43,097 nt of DNA from Cellvibrionales bacterium UBA1854 (GTDB lineage Bacteria > Pseudomonadota > Gammaproteobacteria > Pseudomonadales > Porticoccaceae): contig DDII01000026.1 in the NCBI GenBank assembly GCA_002338445.1, positions 1 to 43,097 of the forward strand, read 5' to 3'. The position numbers were made by a program, and so were the translations under genes. Below the pieces are notes generated by a model that was not told the DNA's origin, searched no databases, and worked only from the letters and a program-made list of their open reading frames with translations. Positions 17,107 to 26,400 of the stretch are shown here, piece by piece. Positions within the stretch are counted from its first letter, which is position 1. Each line of letters opens with the position of its first letter.

Positions 17107-18012
17107 ATGATAAGACAGCGCACATTGAAAAACACGATACGTGCGTCTGGGTTAGGATTACATTCAGGAAAGAGAGTGTCTCTTACTTTGCGCCCAGCGC
17201 AAGCTGATACTGGAATAATTTTTCGTAGAGTAGACGTAATGCCGGTAGCAGAAATACCTGCACTTGCAGAGAATGTGGCAGAGACCAAGCTCTCCACAAC
17301 TCTCATGCGTGGGGGAGTGTGCGTCTCAACAGTTGAACACTTACTTTCAGCTTTAGCAGGGTTCGGTATTGACAACCTTAAAATCGATTTAACAGGGGAT
17401 GAGGTGCCTATTTTAGACGGCAGTGCTGCCCCATTTGTTTTTTTAGTGCAATCTGCTGGAATTTTAGAGCAGTGTGAACCAAAAAAGTTTGTTCGCGTGA
17501 AGAAAGTGGTCGAATTCGAGCATGAAGAAAAGAGCGTAAGATTCAGTCCTTATGAGGGCTTTAAATTGAATTTCGAGATCAGTTATGACCATCCTTTATT
17601 TAAAAATAACTTCAACATTGCAACGTTTGATCTTTCCTCTACATCTTTCGTGAAAGAAATTAGTCGGGCACGAACTTTTGGGTTTTTGAAGGAGTATGAT
17701 TCCATGAGAGCTCAGGGGCTCGCAAATGGAGGCAGCTTAGCAAATGCAATTGTCATTGATGAGTACAAAATTCTAAACAAAGGTGGACTGAGATACGAAG
17801 ATGAGTTTGTAAAACATAAGATTTTAGACGCAATAGGAGACTTATATTTAATGGGAGGTAATTTATTATGTCAATTTGATGCCTTTAAATCTGGACATTC
17901 ACTAAATAATGCCTCACTTCGCGAGCTAATTGCTCAAGAGGATGCATGGGAATTAATTACTTTTGAAAGATACGATGACAGAGCACCTATTACCTTTAGT
18001 GCGGTGAGTTAA
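17107..18012 (+). CDS. lpxC: UDP-3-O-acyl-N-acetylglucosamine deacetylase LpxC
   Basis: LpxC is the zinc-dependent deacetylase for the committed step of lipid A synthesis. The 301-residue protein has the zinc ligands His78 (TVEHLLSAL), His237 and Asp241 (KHKILDAIGDL), and the catalytic-base His264 (KSGHSLNN). Each is one residue lower than the E. coli number. The start ATG has a purine-rich GAAGTAGG just upstream. Its place after ftsZ is canonical. It is closely followed by the M23 peptidase gene. Confidence 0.97.
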   Translation: MIRQRTLKNTIRASGLGLHSGKRVSLTLRPAQADTGIIFRRVDVMPVAEIPALAENVAETKLSTTLMRGGVCVSTVEHLLSALAGFGIDNLKIDLTGDEVPILDGSAAPFVFLVQSAGILEQCEPKKFVRVKKVVEFEHEEKSVRFSPYEGFKLNFEISYDHPLFKNNFNIATFDLSSTSFVKEISRARTFGFLKEYDSMRAQGLANGGSLANAIVIDEYKILNKGGLRYEDEFVKHKILDAIGDLYLMGGNLLCQFDAFKSGHSLNNASLRELIAQEDAWELITFERYDDRAPITFSAVS

Positions 18013-18033
18013 ATTAGAGACGGATATAATTCA

Positions 18034-18975
18034 GTGAAAATTATACTCATTAATAATCGGCCAGATAGAACGCATACGGTTGATCTATCAGTTCTGGCAA
18101 GGACTGCCTTGGTCGTAATTGTTCTAGGTATTCCGCTCATTTCCGGACTATGGCTTGGTTCCCTCATGTCAGATAAAAACTGGGAATTAGTTTTTGAAAA
18201 TACGCTTAATGAGATGAGACAGCAAATATTGGTCCAATATAAAGATGTTGAATCTGGGAAGCATGAGGTTGAAAATGCTCTTTCAGCTATGACTGCAAAA
18301 CTTGCTCAAATGAGGTCTCGTCTAGTTCGTCTAGATGCGCTGGGAGAGCAACTTACGCAAATCGCAAATCTCCAAAATGGGGAGTTTGATTTCTCGACGT
18401 CGGCTGGTTTGGGTGGTCCAAATGATAGCTTAAACTCAGAATTGACAAGCTCTATGTCGTCCCAACAGCAGATTAAAATGATGTTCGCTTCACTTGAAAA
18501 TAATATTAGCGATCGCGAAGCTCAGCTAAACGTTTTACAGTCTATGATGTCTGATGATCGACTTAAAAATGAAGCTACTATTGCTGGTAGGCCCATATTG
18601 AAAGGATGGCTGTCATCTCAGTATGGAATGCGCACAGATCCTTTTCATGGTAAGCAACAATGGCACTCGGGTATTGATTTCGCCGGAAGAGAGGGATCAG
18701 ATATAATTGCAGTTGCGGCTGGGGTCGTTACCTGGTCGGGAACTCAGAGCGGCTATGGAAAGATGGTTGAAATCAATCACAGCGATGGATATGTCACCAG
18801 GTATGCCCATAATAAAGAAAATTTAGCAAAACTTGGTGCTATTGTAAAACGTGGGGATGTAATTGCCAAAATGGGAAGCACGGGCCGTTCTACAGGGCCC
18901 CATGTTCATTTTGAAGTATATAAAAACGGAAGAACTGTTGACCCGTCGACCTACATTCGCAGGTCACTTCATTAA
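18034..18975 (+). CDS. Membrane-anchored M23 (LytM-type) peptidase
   Basis: This 313-residue protein has one N-terminal membrane helix (about 22-45), a long helical, probably coiled-coil segment (about 55-180), and a C-terminal M23 zinc endopeptidase domain (about 193-300). The zinc ligands are visible: H211xxxD215 in WHSGIDF and the HxH pair 290-292 in GPHVHFEV. It should therefore be an active periplasmic peptidoglycan hydrolase rather than a degenerate EnvC/NlpD-type activator. The start is GTG at 18034 with GAGACGGA upstream. It sits between lpxC and secA, the place secM has in E. coli; Pseudomonas has a similar peptidase there. The substrate crosslink is not known. Confidence 0.9.
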   Translation: MKIILINNRPDRTHTVDLSVLARTALVVIVLGIPLISGLWLGSLMSDKNWELVFENTLNEMRQQILVQYKDVESGKHEVENALSAMTAKLAQMRSRLVRLDALGEQLTQIANLQNGEFDFSTSAGLGGPNDSLNSELTSSMSSQQQIKMMFASLENNISDREAQLNVLQSMMSDDRLKNEATIAGRPILKGWLSSQYGMRTDPFHGKQQWHSGIDFAGREGSDIIAVAAGVVTWSGTQSGYGKMVEINHSDGYVTRYAHNKENLAKLGAIVKRGDVIAKMGSTGRSTGPHVHFEVYKNGRTVDPSTYIRRSLH

Positions 18976-19069
18976 AAATTTATTAGTTTTCCCTATCGTT
19001 TCTCCAGTGATCTTCATTTCTTAATTTGTTTGTTTATGTTGATCTTTCAAGGTTTTGGGTGTCAATTTA

Positions 19070-21820
19070 ATGATCTTTACGATTCTGAAGAAAATAATTG
19101 GAAGTAAAAATAACAGAGATTTGCGTCGAATAAAAAAGATCGTCGCAGAGATAAACTCGTTGGAAGCTTCATTAAAATTGTTAACCGATTCGGATCTAAG
19201 GGCAAAAACTAATAAATTCCGTGAACGCTTAGCATGTGGAGAACAATTAGACGATGTTTTAGCTGAGGCGTTTGCCACGGTGAGAGAGACTTCGCGGCGA
19301 GTGCTTTCCATGCGACATTTTGATGTGCAGTTGATCGGCGGAATTACTCTTCATGAGGGCCGGATTGCCGAAATGAGAACTGGTGAAGGAAAAACCTTAG
19401 CCGCTACGTTATCAGCTTATCTTAATGCGTTGCCGGCTCAGGGTGTTCACATCATTACGGTTAATGACTATTTAGCCAAGAGAGATGCGCAGTGGATGTT
19501 ACCTTTGTATCATGCACTTGGGTTATCTTTAGGTGTAATTCAATCCCATCGAGGCAGTGATGAAGCCAGTTCTTTTTATTGTTCACCTGATGATGACAAT
19601 GGTTTGAGGGCATCAACACGTAAACAGGCCTACACGGCAGATATTACCTATGGTACTAACAACGAATTTGGCTTTGATTACCTGAGAGATAACATGGCGC
19701 TGCATCTTGAGGAGAAATCTCAGCGATCACTGAATTATGCCATTGTTGATGAAGTAGATTCTATCCTTATCGATGAGGCTCGCACACCGCTAGTAATTTC
19801 GGGGGCAGCTCAAGATAGTTCGCATCTCTATAAAGAAATTAATCGTTTAATTTTAGATTTAAAACCGGAAGACGAAGATTATATCGGCGATTTCACAGTT
19901 GATGAAAAAACACGACAAGTCGATCTTACGGAAGCTGGACATCAAAGAGTAGAGGGAAAATTGATTGATGCTAACTTACTTGGTAGTGATCAAAGTCTCT
20001 ATCAAGCGTCAAACTTAGGATTGTTACATCATGTTTCTTCTGCTCTTAGGGCACATTATTTGTTTAAGGTTAATGTAGAGTACATTGTCCAGGATAAGAT
20101 GGTAGTTTTAATAGATGAGCACACTGGACGGACGATGCCTGGGCGCAGACTTTCAGAAGGATTGCACCAAGCTATTGAGGCAAAAGAGCATGTACCTATC
20201 CAGCAAGAGAGTCAAACTTTAGCGTCGACAACGTTTCAGAATTACTTTCGGTTATATAAAAAACTATCTGGCATGACTGGTACGGCAGATACAGAGGCCT
20301 TCGAATTCCGGCAGATATATGGTTTGGACGTGATGGTGATACCTCCGAATGTTCCGGTGGAGCGAAAGGATCTCGATGATCTAGTTTTTCTCAGCGAGGA
20401 GGAAAAATTTAGTGCTGTGATAAAGGATATAGAAGATACGATCGCCAAAGGAGCACCGGTCTTGGTTGGAACTGCATCTGTGGAGACATCTGAATTGCTC
20501 TCATTATTGCTCAAAAAAAAGAGGATTAAGCATAGTGTTCTCAATGCCAAGCACCATGAGCGAGAGGCAAATATAATAGAGAATGCTGGTAGACCAAGTT
20601 CAGTCACCATAGCCACTAATATGGCTGGACGAGGCACGGATATTGTATTGGGAGGAAACCTAGAGGCAGAGCTCAAGGTGCACAAAGATGAATCCTCTGA
20701 GTTTATAGAAAAGCGTAAACTGGCATGGCGCGCTCGTCATGGAACTGTATTGGAGGCTGGTGGGCTCCATATAATCGGCACTGAGCGCCATGAGTCAAGA
20801 CGGATTGACAATCAATTGCGAGGACGAGCTGGCCGGCAGGGAGACCCTGGCGTAACTAGATTTTACCTCTGCCTGGATGACTCACTGATGCGGTTATTCG
20901 CGTCTGACCGAGTAAAAACGATGATGCGCTCTATGGGAATGGAGCATGGAGAAGCGATCGAACATAGCATGGTTACTAAATCAATTGTCAAAGCACAACG
21001 TAAAGTGGAGGGCAGGAATTTTGACATGAGGAAACATCTCTTAGAGTATGACGATGTGGCCAATGATCAAAGGCAAGTGATTTATCAGCAACGGAACGAA
21101 TTGCTTGAAGATGCTGACATTTCAAATGTGATCACTAATATTCGCAGAGATGTTTTGACTCAGTGTGTGGAGTCTTTCATCCTTCCCGGAAGCTTAGCTG
21201 AACAATGGGACATAGAAGAGCTACAGACAACTTTAGAAAAAGATTTTGCTGTGAAAGTTGATATCGAGAGTTGGCTTAAAAATGATGATCGGCTCGACGA
21301 ATTTACAGTTCGCGAGAGAATTATTGACCTCGTAAACGCAGAAGATGAAGAAAGAAAGATTCGGATTGGTGAGCAGATGCGTGAAGTTGAGAGGCAAATT
21401 ATGCTGCAAGTGTTGGATAATCTTTGGAAAGAACATTTAGCCATGATGGATCAGCTCAGGCAAAGTATTGGCCTTCGGGCTTATGCACAAAAAAATCCAA
21501 AGCAGGAATATAAGCGAGAATCATTTGCGTTGTTTGAGGAACTTTTGAGCAAAATCAAATACGAGACGATTAGATACCTGAGTCATGTCCAGATCTCTTC
21601 CCGGTCTGACTCGTCGGTTTTAGCTGAACGACACCAACAGGAGGTGGCACGGCGAGAATATAAACATGGTAGATCAGCAGAAACAGGAGAGAGGCAACTA
21701 AAAACATCAAACCGTCGAGAGCCTGTTACACGTGAGGGTGTGAAAGTTGGTCGCAATCAGCAATGCCCATGCCGTTCAGGCAAAAAATTTAAACAATGCT
21801 GCGGTAAGATAAAAAACTAG
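19070..21820 (+). CDS. secA: Protein translocase ATPase SecA
   Basis: SecA drives preproteins through SecYEG by ATP hydrolysis. I place the start at ATG 19070, because the product then begins MIFTILKKIIGSKNNRDLRR like E. coli SecA; a TTG five codons upstream is also in frame. The 916-residue protein has Walker A GEGKT at residues 105-109, the DEAD-like DEVDSILIDEARTPL, motif VI QLRGRAGRQGD, and the C-terminal zinc-binding CPCRSGKKFKQCC. That metal site serves SecB and lipid binding. A 94-base gap separates it from the peptidase gene, and no secM-like arrest gene is visible. Confidence 0.97.
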   Translation: MIFTILKKIIGSKNNRDLRRIKKIVAEINSLEASLKLLTDSDLRAKTNKFRERLACGEQLDDVLAEAFATVRETSRRVLSMRHFDVQLIGGITLHEGRIAEMRTGEGKTLAATLSAYLNALPAQGVHIITVNDYLAKRDAQWMLPLYHALGLSLGVIQSHRGSDEASSFYCSPDDDNGLRASTRKQAYTADITYGTNNEFGFDYLRDNMALHLEEKSQRSLNYAIVDEVDSILIDEARTPLVISGAAQDSSHLYKEINRLILDLKPEDEDYIGDFTVDEKTRQVDLTEAGHQRVEGKLIDANLLGSDQSLYQASNLGLLHHVSSALRAHYLFKVNVEYIVQDKMVVLIDEHTGRTMPGRRLSEGLHQAIEAKEHVPIQQESQTLASTTFQNYFRLYKKLSGMTGTADTEAFEFRQIYGLDVMVIPPNVPVERKDLDDLVFLSEEEKFSAVIKDIEDTIAKGAPVLVGTASVETSELLSLLLKKKRIKHSVLNAKHHEREANIIENAGRPSSVTIATNMAGRGTDIVLGGNLEAELKVHKDESSEFIEKRKLAWRARHGTVLEAGGLHIIGTERHESRRIDNQLRGRAGRQGDPGVTRFYLCLDDSLMRLFASDRVKTMMRSMGMEHGEAIEHSMVTKSIVKAQRKVEGRNFDMRKHLLEYDDVANDQRQVIYQQRNELLEDADISNVITNIRRDVLTQCVESFILPGSLAEQWDIEELQTTLEKDFAVKVDIESWLKNDDRLDEFTVRERIIDLVNAEDEERKIRIGEQMREVERQIMLQVLDNLWKEHLAMMDQLRQSIGLRAYAQKNPKQEYKRESFALFEELLSKIKYETIRYLSHVQISSRSDSSVLAERHQQEVARREYKHGRSAETGERQLKTSNRREPVTREGVKVGRNQQCPCRSGKKFKQCCGKIKN

Positions 21821-21849
21821 GTCTGAAGACCGGCGGTGGATAATAGATT

Positions 21850-23112
21850 ATGAAAGTTGATAATATAATAACAAAGCTGCCTCACCTTAGATCAATTCCT
21901 GGCTTCAAACTGGGCACTGTAAGTGCTGGTGTCAAGGAGTTGGGTAGGCCGGACTTTGTCATGATGAGTTTGAGCAAAGGGTCAGGAATAGCGGCAATTT
22001 TCACGCGCAATGCTTTTTGCGCTGCACCGGTTTCTGTGGCAAAAAAATCATTACACTCTCATCACCCAACTCAATATTTGATTGTCAATACCGGAAATGC
22101 TAACGCAGGAACAGGTTGTCGAGGTGTTAAGGATGCTGAAGATATCTGTGCGGAAGTAGCAAAATGTATGGGAGTTCCAACAGAAAGTGTTCTACCTTTT
22201 TCAACGGGCGTTATTGGTGAATATTTACCAATTACTAAATTATTATCGGCCGTTCCGCTGGTTGCGGCTAATTTAAGCGAAAAGGGTTGGTGTAGTGCAG
22301 CTGAAGGGATCATGACAACCGACACCCGACCCAAGGGAGTGAGCGTTCAGAAAATTATCCCTCCAGTGAATCAAGTGAAAGAGACAACTTGCGAAAATAA
22401 ATTGAAAGGCTCACCAATAACCATCACTGGCATCGCAAAAGGATCGGGTATGATAAGACCCGACATGGCTACTATGCTTGGATTTATTGCTACAGACGCA
22501 AAGGTCGAGTCAAAAATGCTTGATCGGGCGCTTCGACTTGTCGCTGAAAAGAGTTTTAATAGAATAACAGTGGACGGAGATACCTCCACCAATGATTCAT
22601 TGGTATTGGTTGCTACTGGCCATAGTAATGTGGTGGTTAATGAGAGTAATTTTTATGACTTCATTAATTGTTTAGAAATACTTTGTGTAACTTTAGCGAA
22701 AGAGTGTATTAGAGATGGAGAGGGTGCGAAAAAATTCGTAACAATTAAAATTATCGGCGCTTCGACAGATAGTGAGGCTCGAAGCACCGCTTACACGGTT
22801 GCTGAGTCCCCGTTAGTGAAAACGGCTATAGGGGCTTCTGATCCTAATTGGGGCCGTATTTTGGCTGCAGTTGGTCGTGCAACGATTACCGACCTTGACA
22901 TAAAAAATGTGAGCATCGCTATTAATGGTGAAGACATTGTGAAATTTGGTACCAGGGCCGAGACCTACAGCGAGGAAATTGGGGTATGTTTGATGCGAGA
23001 GAATGATATAGACATTTGCATAGACCTTGGGCGCGGCGATTGTAATGAAACGGTTTGGACTACCGATCTCGGACATGAGTATGTGCGCATAAATGCAGAA
23101 TACCGTACTTAG
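21850..23112 (+). CDS. argJ: Glutamate N-acetyltransferase / amino-acid acetyltransferase ArgJ
   Basis: ArgJ moves the acetyl group from N-acetylornithine to glutamate, recycling acetyl in arginine synthesis. Some members also use acetyl-CoA. The 420-residue proenzyme has the autocleavage site MATML with the nucleophile at Thr208, preceded by KGSGMIRPD. DGDTSTNDS follows near residues 237-245. The family cleaves itself before this Thr into alpha and beta chains. It follows secA by 29 bases, as in Pseudomonas. Whether it is mono- or bifunctional cannot be read from the sequence. Confidence 0.95.
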   Translation: MKVDNIITKLPHLRSIPGFKLGTVSAGVKELGRPDFVMMSLSKGSGIAAIFTRNAFCAAPVSVAKKSLHSHHPTQYLIVNTGNANAGTGCRGVKDAEDICAEVAKCMGVPTESVLPFSTGVIGEYLPITKLLSAVPLVAANLSEKGWCSAAEGIMTTDTRPKGVSVQKIIPPVNQVKETTCENKLKGSPITITGIAKGSGMIRPDMATMLGFIATDAKVESKMLDRALRLVAEKSFNRITVDGDTSTNDSLVLVATGHSNVVVNESNFYDFINCLEILCVTLAKECIRDGEGAKKFVTIKIIGASTDSEARSTAYTVAESPLVKTAIGASDPNWGRILAAVGRATITDLDIKNVSIAINGEDIVKFGTRAETYSEEIGVCLMRENDIDICIDLGRGDCNETVWTTDLGHEYVRINAEYRT

Positions 23113-23137
23113 TGAAAGTTCTCGTGGGTAATATAGG

Positions 23138-23551
23138 GTGATTGCAAATTACATCGTTGCTGGGATTGTTCTCGATCGGGGTAAATCGGCCTTCATCACA
23201 AAAAGACGTGCGAATCAAACCTATGGTGGCTATTGGGAATTTCCTGGTGGAAAAGTGGAACTTGGAGAAACGTCCGAGTCCGCACTCTCGCGTGAGTTAA
23301 GCGAGGAACTAGACATTCGCGTAGAAGAGGCTCAGCACTATTTGACTGTTGATTGGTGTGATGCGGGTGAAAAGTTTGTGCTAGAATTTTTCTTGGTACT
23401 CAGTTATTTGGGATATCCAAAGGGGGCAGAAGGGCAACTTGGGCAGTGGGTACCAATCAAACAGCTTGTGACTGATAACAGCAAATTTATATTTCCTGAC
23501 GCAAATGTTGGAGTTTTGCGGAAACTGGCGTTGGACCAAAAGTTAATATGA
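23138..23551 (+). CDS. mutT: MutT-type Nudix hydrolase (8-oxo-dGTP diphosphatase)
   Basis: MutT-type enzymes clear 8-oxo-dGTP from the nucleotide pool and so prevent A:T to C:G transversions. The 137-residue protein has a complete Nudix box running from GGKVELGE (about 33-40) to RELSEELDI. It is followed by a MutT-like second half. The start is GTG at 23138. It lies 25 bases after argJ, and argJ-mutT adjacency is common in related gammaproteobacteria. Substrate is inferred from family and context. It is convergent with coaE. Confidence 0.88.
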   Translation: MIANYIVAGIVLDRGKSAFITKRRANQTYGGYWEFPGGKVELGETSESALSRELSEELDIRVEEAQHYLTVDWCDAGEKFVLEFFLVLSYLGYPKGAEGQLGQWVPIKQLVTDNSKFIFPDANVGVLRKLALDQKLI

Positions 23552-23624
23552 TTCGTCACACTTAGCTTTATGGATTTTTTAGTACGGGTGACGATTAACT
23601 TGTAGTGTGTCGGTTTAAGCCAAC

Positions 23625-24248
23625 TCAGCAGAAAATCTCTGATTTTGCAGCTAATTTTAAGAAAATTTCATGAAACCGACGAATATTTCCACAGATGTTT
23701 TTCTTCGGACCACTGTTGTCAAATATATAGTCTGCTTTGTTGCGTCTTTCTTCACGTGTGATTTGGTTATTGATTATCGCCTCAATATTTTTTTCAGAGG
23801 TTTTATCTCGCGCTGCGGCTCTTACACGCTGTAATTTTTCTGGGATATCTATCAATAACAGCGTGTTGACGAGATTATGCTGATCTGTTTCTAGTAAGAG
23901 GGGTGACTCTAGGATAACATATTCACTTTTCGCTGACAGAAGCTTATCTTGAATCCACTCTGCTATTAGTGGATGGAGGAGCTTTTCAAGCCACTCTTTT
24001 TCGTTCATTTTAGCGAATATTATCTTTCTCATGGCAGTTCTATTAAGACTTCCATCGGAACAGATCATGTGTGAGCCAAAACGATCCGCAATGATGTTAA
24101 GCGCTGGCATTCCTGGGTCAACAACGGCTCTAGACGCTTGATCTGCGTCTACAACATCGATAGCTAACTTCCGAAAGGCTGCGGCAACTGTACTTTTCCC
24201 GCTACCTATGCCCCCAGTCAAGCCAACTATGTAAGGATTACGATACAC
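23625..24248 (-). CDS. coaE: Dephospho-CoA kinase
   Basis: CoaE phosphorylates the 3'-OH of dephospho-CoA, the last step of coenzyme A synthesis. The 207-residue product has the P-loop GLTGGIGSGKST near residues 9-20, DADQASR near 35-41, and LHPLI near 92, all typical of the family. It starts with GTG at the 24248 end. It lies 41 bases downstream of pilD on the same strand, matching the pilD-coaE pairing of type IV pilus loci. The yacG gene that often follows coaE is absent; only 73 bases separate coaE from the convergent mutT. Confidence 0.95.
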   Translation of the reverse strand: MYRNPYIVGLTGGIGSGKSTVAAAFRKLAIDVVDADQASRAVVDPGMPALNIIADRFGSHMICSDGSLNRTAMRKIIFAKMNEKEWLEKLLHPLIAEWIQDKLLSAKSEYVILESPLLLETDQHNLVNTLLLIDIPEKLQRVRAAARDKTSEKNIEAIINNQITREERRNKADYIFDNSGPKKNICGNIRRFHEIFLKLAAKSEIFC

Positions 24249-24289
24249 TTATTAGGTACTCCAGCATCTACGTTAATTGAGCGTTTGGA

Positions 24290-25144
24290 TTATTTCTGTG
24301 CCAGGAAACTTAAAAAAAATATATTATAGGACTCAGTATAAAGTAATACCCAGCCTGCTGCTGATATGAAAGCTCCAAAAGGAATGGGATCATCCTTTTC
24401 CATGAGTTTTAGTGAAAAAGCTACAAGACCTGCGATCAGAGCCGTGATAGACGACAAGAAAAGTGTGATTGGCAGAAGTTCCCATCCTAACCAAGCTCCA
24501 ATAGCAGCGAGGAGTTTAAAATCACCATATCCCATCCCGTCCTTACCCGTCACTGCTTTAAACAAGCGAAATACCGTCCACAAGAAAAGATAGCCTAGCA
24601 TTGCACCTAAAACAGCGCTGTGCAAGTTCGTGAAGTGACCTTGTGAATTTACAAAAAGACCCAGCCACAACAATGGGATAGTAATACTATCCGGTAGCAG
24701 CCTGTAATCTGCGTCTATGGCAATCAACACAAGGAGTGAATAAGAAAATATCAAAGCGTAAAGCATAGTGGAAGTTAGACCAAATTTAGCTGTGCTTAGC
24801 ACCGTAACCAAGGCGGATATTACCTCGATGATTGGGTATTGCACGGATATTTTTCGTTGACAAGCACCGCAGCGTCCGCGGAGTAAAAAGAAGCTCACTA
24901 AGGGGATATTTTGCCACCACTGAAGAGCTATTTTGCAGTTGGGGCAATGTGAACGCGGGTACGCTATACCAATCTTTTCCTCTGGAAGATGGGTGTTGTT
25001 CAGCTGTAAATAATCTAAGCACTCTCGTTTCCATTGATACTCCAATTTTTTTGGAAGTCGAACAATAATGACGTTTAAAAAACTTCCAAATATTGCACCA
25101 AAAATGAAACTTAAAAGAGTGATTGCAATGGAGCTGAGTCTCAA
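24290..25144 (-). CDS. pilD: Prepilin leader peptidase / N-methyltransferase PilD
   Basis: PilD is a polytopic inner-membrane aspartyl protease that cleaves type IV prepilins and type II secretion pseudopilins and methylates the new N-terminus. The 284-residue protein has FGSFLNVIIVRLPK near the N-terminus, a zinc-ribbon cytoplasmic domain (CPNC near residue 68 and CGAC near 92), and catalytic aspartates in IDADYRLLPD and GYGDFKLLAAIG. It has about seven to eight membrane segments. The apparent start is TTG at 25144, since a TAG lies seven codons upstream with no ATG or GTG between. pilB, pilC and pilA do not lie beside it here. Confidence 0.94.
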   Translation of the reverse strand: MRLSSIAITLLSFIFGAIFGSFLNVIIVRLPKKLEYQWKRECLDYLQLNNTHLPEEKIGIAYPRSHCPNCKIALQWWQNIPLVSFFLLRGRCGACQRKISVQYPIIEVISALVTVLSTAKFGLTSTMLYALIFSYSLLVLIAIDADYRLLPDSITIPLLWLGLFVNSQGHFTNLHSAVLGAMLGYLFLWTVFRLFKAVTGKDGMGYGDFKLLAAIGAWLGWELLPITLFLSSITALIAGLVAFSLKLMEKDDPIPFGAFISAAGWVLLYTESYNIFFLSFLAQK

Positions 25145-25312
25145 GAGCTCTGGTTCTATTATGTTCTATCCCTCATCAGAATTTTATTTGGTTTGTTGCG
25201 CTTAGTAGATTTTTTCTTAAAGATCATAGCCTCTCAGAGTATGGTAACATTTATCATGAGTTTACATTCGATTACGTCACGAAAACCCTGTTTTGAAAGT
25301 GGTTGCTCTCCG

Positions 25313-26206
25313 TCAATTGTTGGTTATTCTAGATTTGTTATTATTCGCATTTTTGATTCGTATTAAGCGCATGGAAAAATCAATGGCGTTGATGTGTTTT
25401 GTCAAACTTCCTGAAGAAAGATGAGAAACGGAAAATGAGCTGTATCTTTCAATATCATCTGCTGTCAGATTCCCTGATATTTCAATTTTTATGTTGCCGG
25501 TTACTAAAGGGGTTATTTTTTTTATTTCTGATAACGAAAAATTGTCCAACAGTACTGAATCTGCTCCCGCTAATACTGCTTCCTCAAATTCTTTGACAGT
25601 TTCTACCTCTACTTGAACAGGTTTTTTAGGATCGATGCTTCGCGCTCTTGAGATCGCTCGAGAAATTCCCCCACAGACTGAGATGTGATTCTCTTTGATT
25701 AAAAAAGCATCATAAAGACCGATTCGATGGTTGTAGCAACCACCTACTGTTACCGCATATTTCTGAGCTAGGCGTAAACCGGGGATAGTTTTGCGGGTGT
25801 CTAAAATTTTAAGATGACTGTCTGAAGCTGCTAGGGAGTAGTGTCGCGCACAAGTTGCCGTTGCCGAAAGAGTTTGCAAGAAATTAAGAGCCGTTCTCTC
25901 ACCGCTTACAAGGCTACGCGCGTTTCCGATAATGGTCGCTATATTTGTTCCCGGATCAAATAAGTGTCCCTCTTCCACATGCCATGTTAATTGGACGTTT
26001 TCATCCAGCTGCACAAACACTTCGTTTACCCAAGCTTTTCCACAAAGTACAGCGGTTTCGTTAGCAGATATTTCGGCTTTGGCGATCTCGTGCTCTGGGA
26101 TTAGAATTGCAGTAATGTCTCCCTCGCCAATGTCCTCAATAAGTGCTCGACTTACACAGGCCGGAATATCAAGTTTTGTTTTTTCTGGTAGCTTATGATT
26201 CAACAT
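25313..26206 (-). CDS. nadC: Quinolinate phosphoribosyltransferase NadC
   Basis: NadC converts quinolinate and PRPP to nicotinate mononucleotide in de novo NAD synthesis. I choose ATG at 26206, which gives a 297-residue protein beginning MLNHKLPEKTKLDIP, with AGAGTGG upstream. A TTG 15 codons further upstream is in frame but would extend beyond the family start. Motifs are EDIGEGDITA near residue 25, DTRKTIPGLR near 136-145, and HRIGLYDAFLIKENH near 161-175. It is divergent from ampD, as in Pseudomonas. The next gene on this strand is pilD, 168 bases on. Confidence 0.95.
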   Translation of the reverse strand: MLNHKLPEKTKLDIPACVSRALIEDIGEGDITAILIPEHEIAKAEISANETAVLCGKAWVNEVFVQLDENVQLTWHVEEGHLFDPGTNIATIIGNARSLVSGERTALNFLQTLSATATCARHYSLAASDSHLKILDTRKTIPGLRLAQKYAVTVGGCYNHRIGLYDAFLIKENHISVCGGISRAISRARSIDPKKPVQVEVETVKEFEEAVLAGADSVLLDNFSLSEIKKITPLVTGNIKIEISGNLTADDIERYSSFSVSHLSSGSLTKHINAIDFSMRLIRIKNANNNKSRITNN

Positions 26207-26400
26207 AAAACGGACCACTCTGTTTACTAAGTATGGAAGGACAAGTGCCAAAAATTATAGCAGAAATTTTTTCGATCCATGGCAGAGTAATTTAGTTGTA
26301 GAATATAGCGATTTAAATGTTGGTTGCTTGACGGATGTTCTGTAACTTATACGATGTGAGCTGTTGTTTAAAAAATTGATTATGAGTGAAGCCACCAACT

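Noticed and set aside
19055..19069. In-frame TTG start for secA, five codons upstream
   Set aside because: The ATG at 19070 gives an N-terminus like that of E. coli SecA. The extension adds residues not expected in the family.
23554..23593. Inverted CGTCAC/GTGACG between mutT and coaE as a bidirectional terminator
   Set aside because: The stem is 6 bp with a 28-base loop and no T-run directly after it.
25159..25227. A 22-codon basic ORF on the minus strand, upstream of pilD
   Set aside because: The ribosome-binding-like AGAGG lies only two bases before its ATG, and there is no recognisable product. It is probably chance in an intergenic gap.
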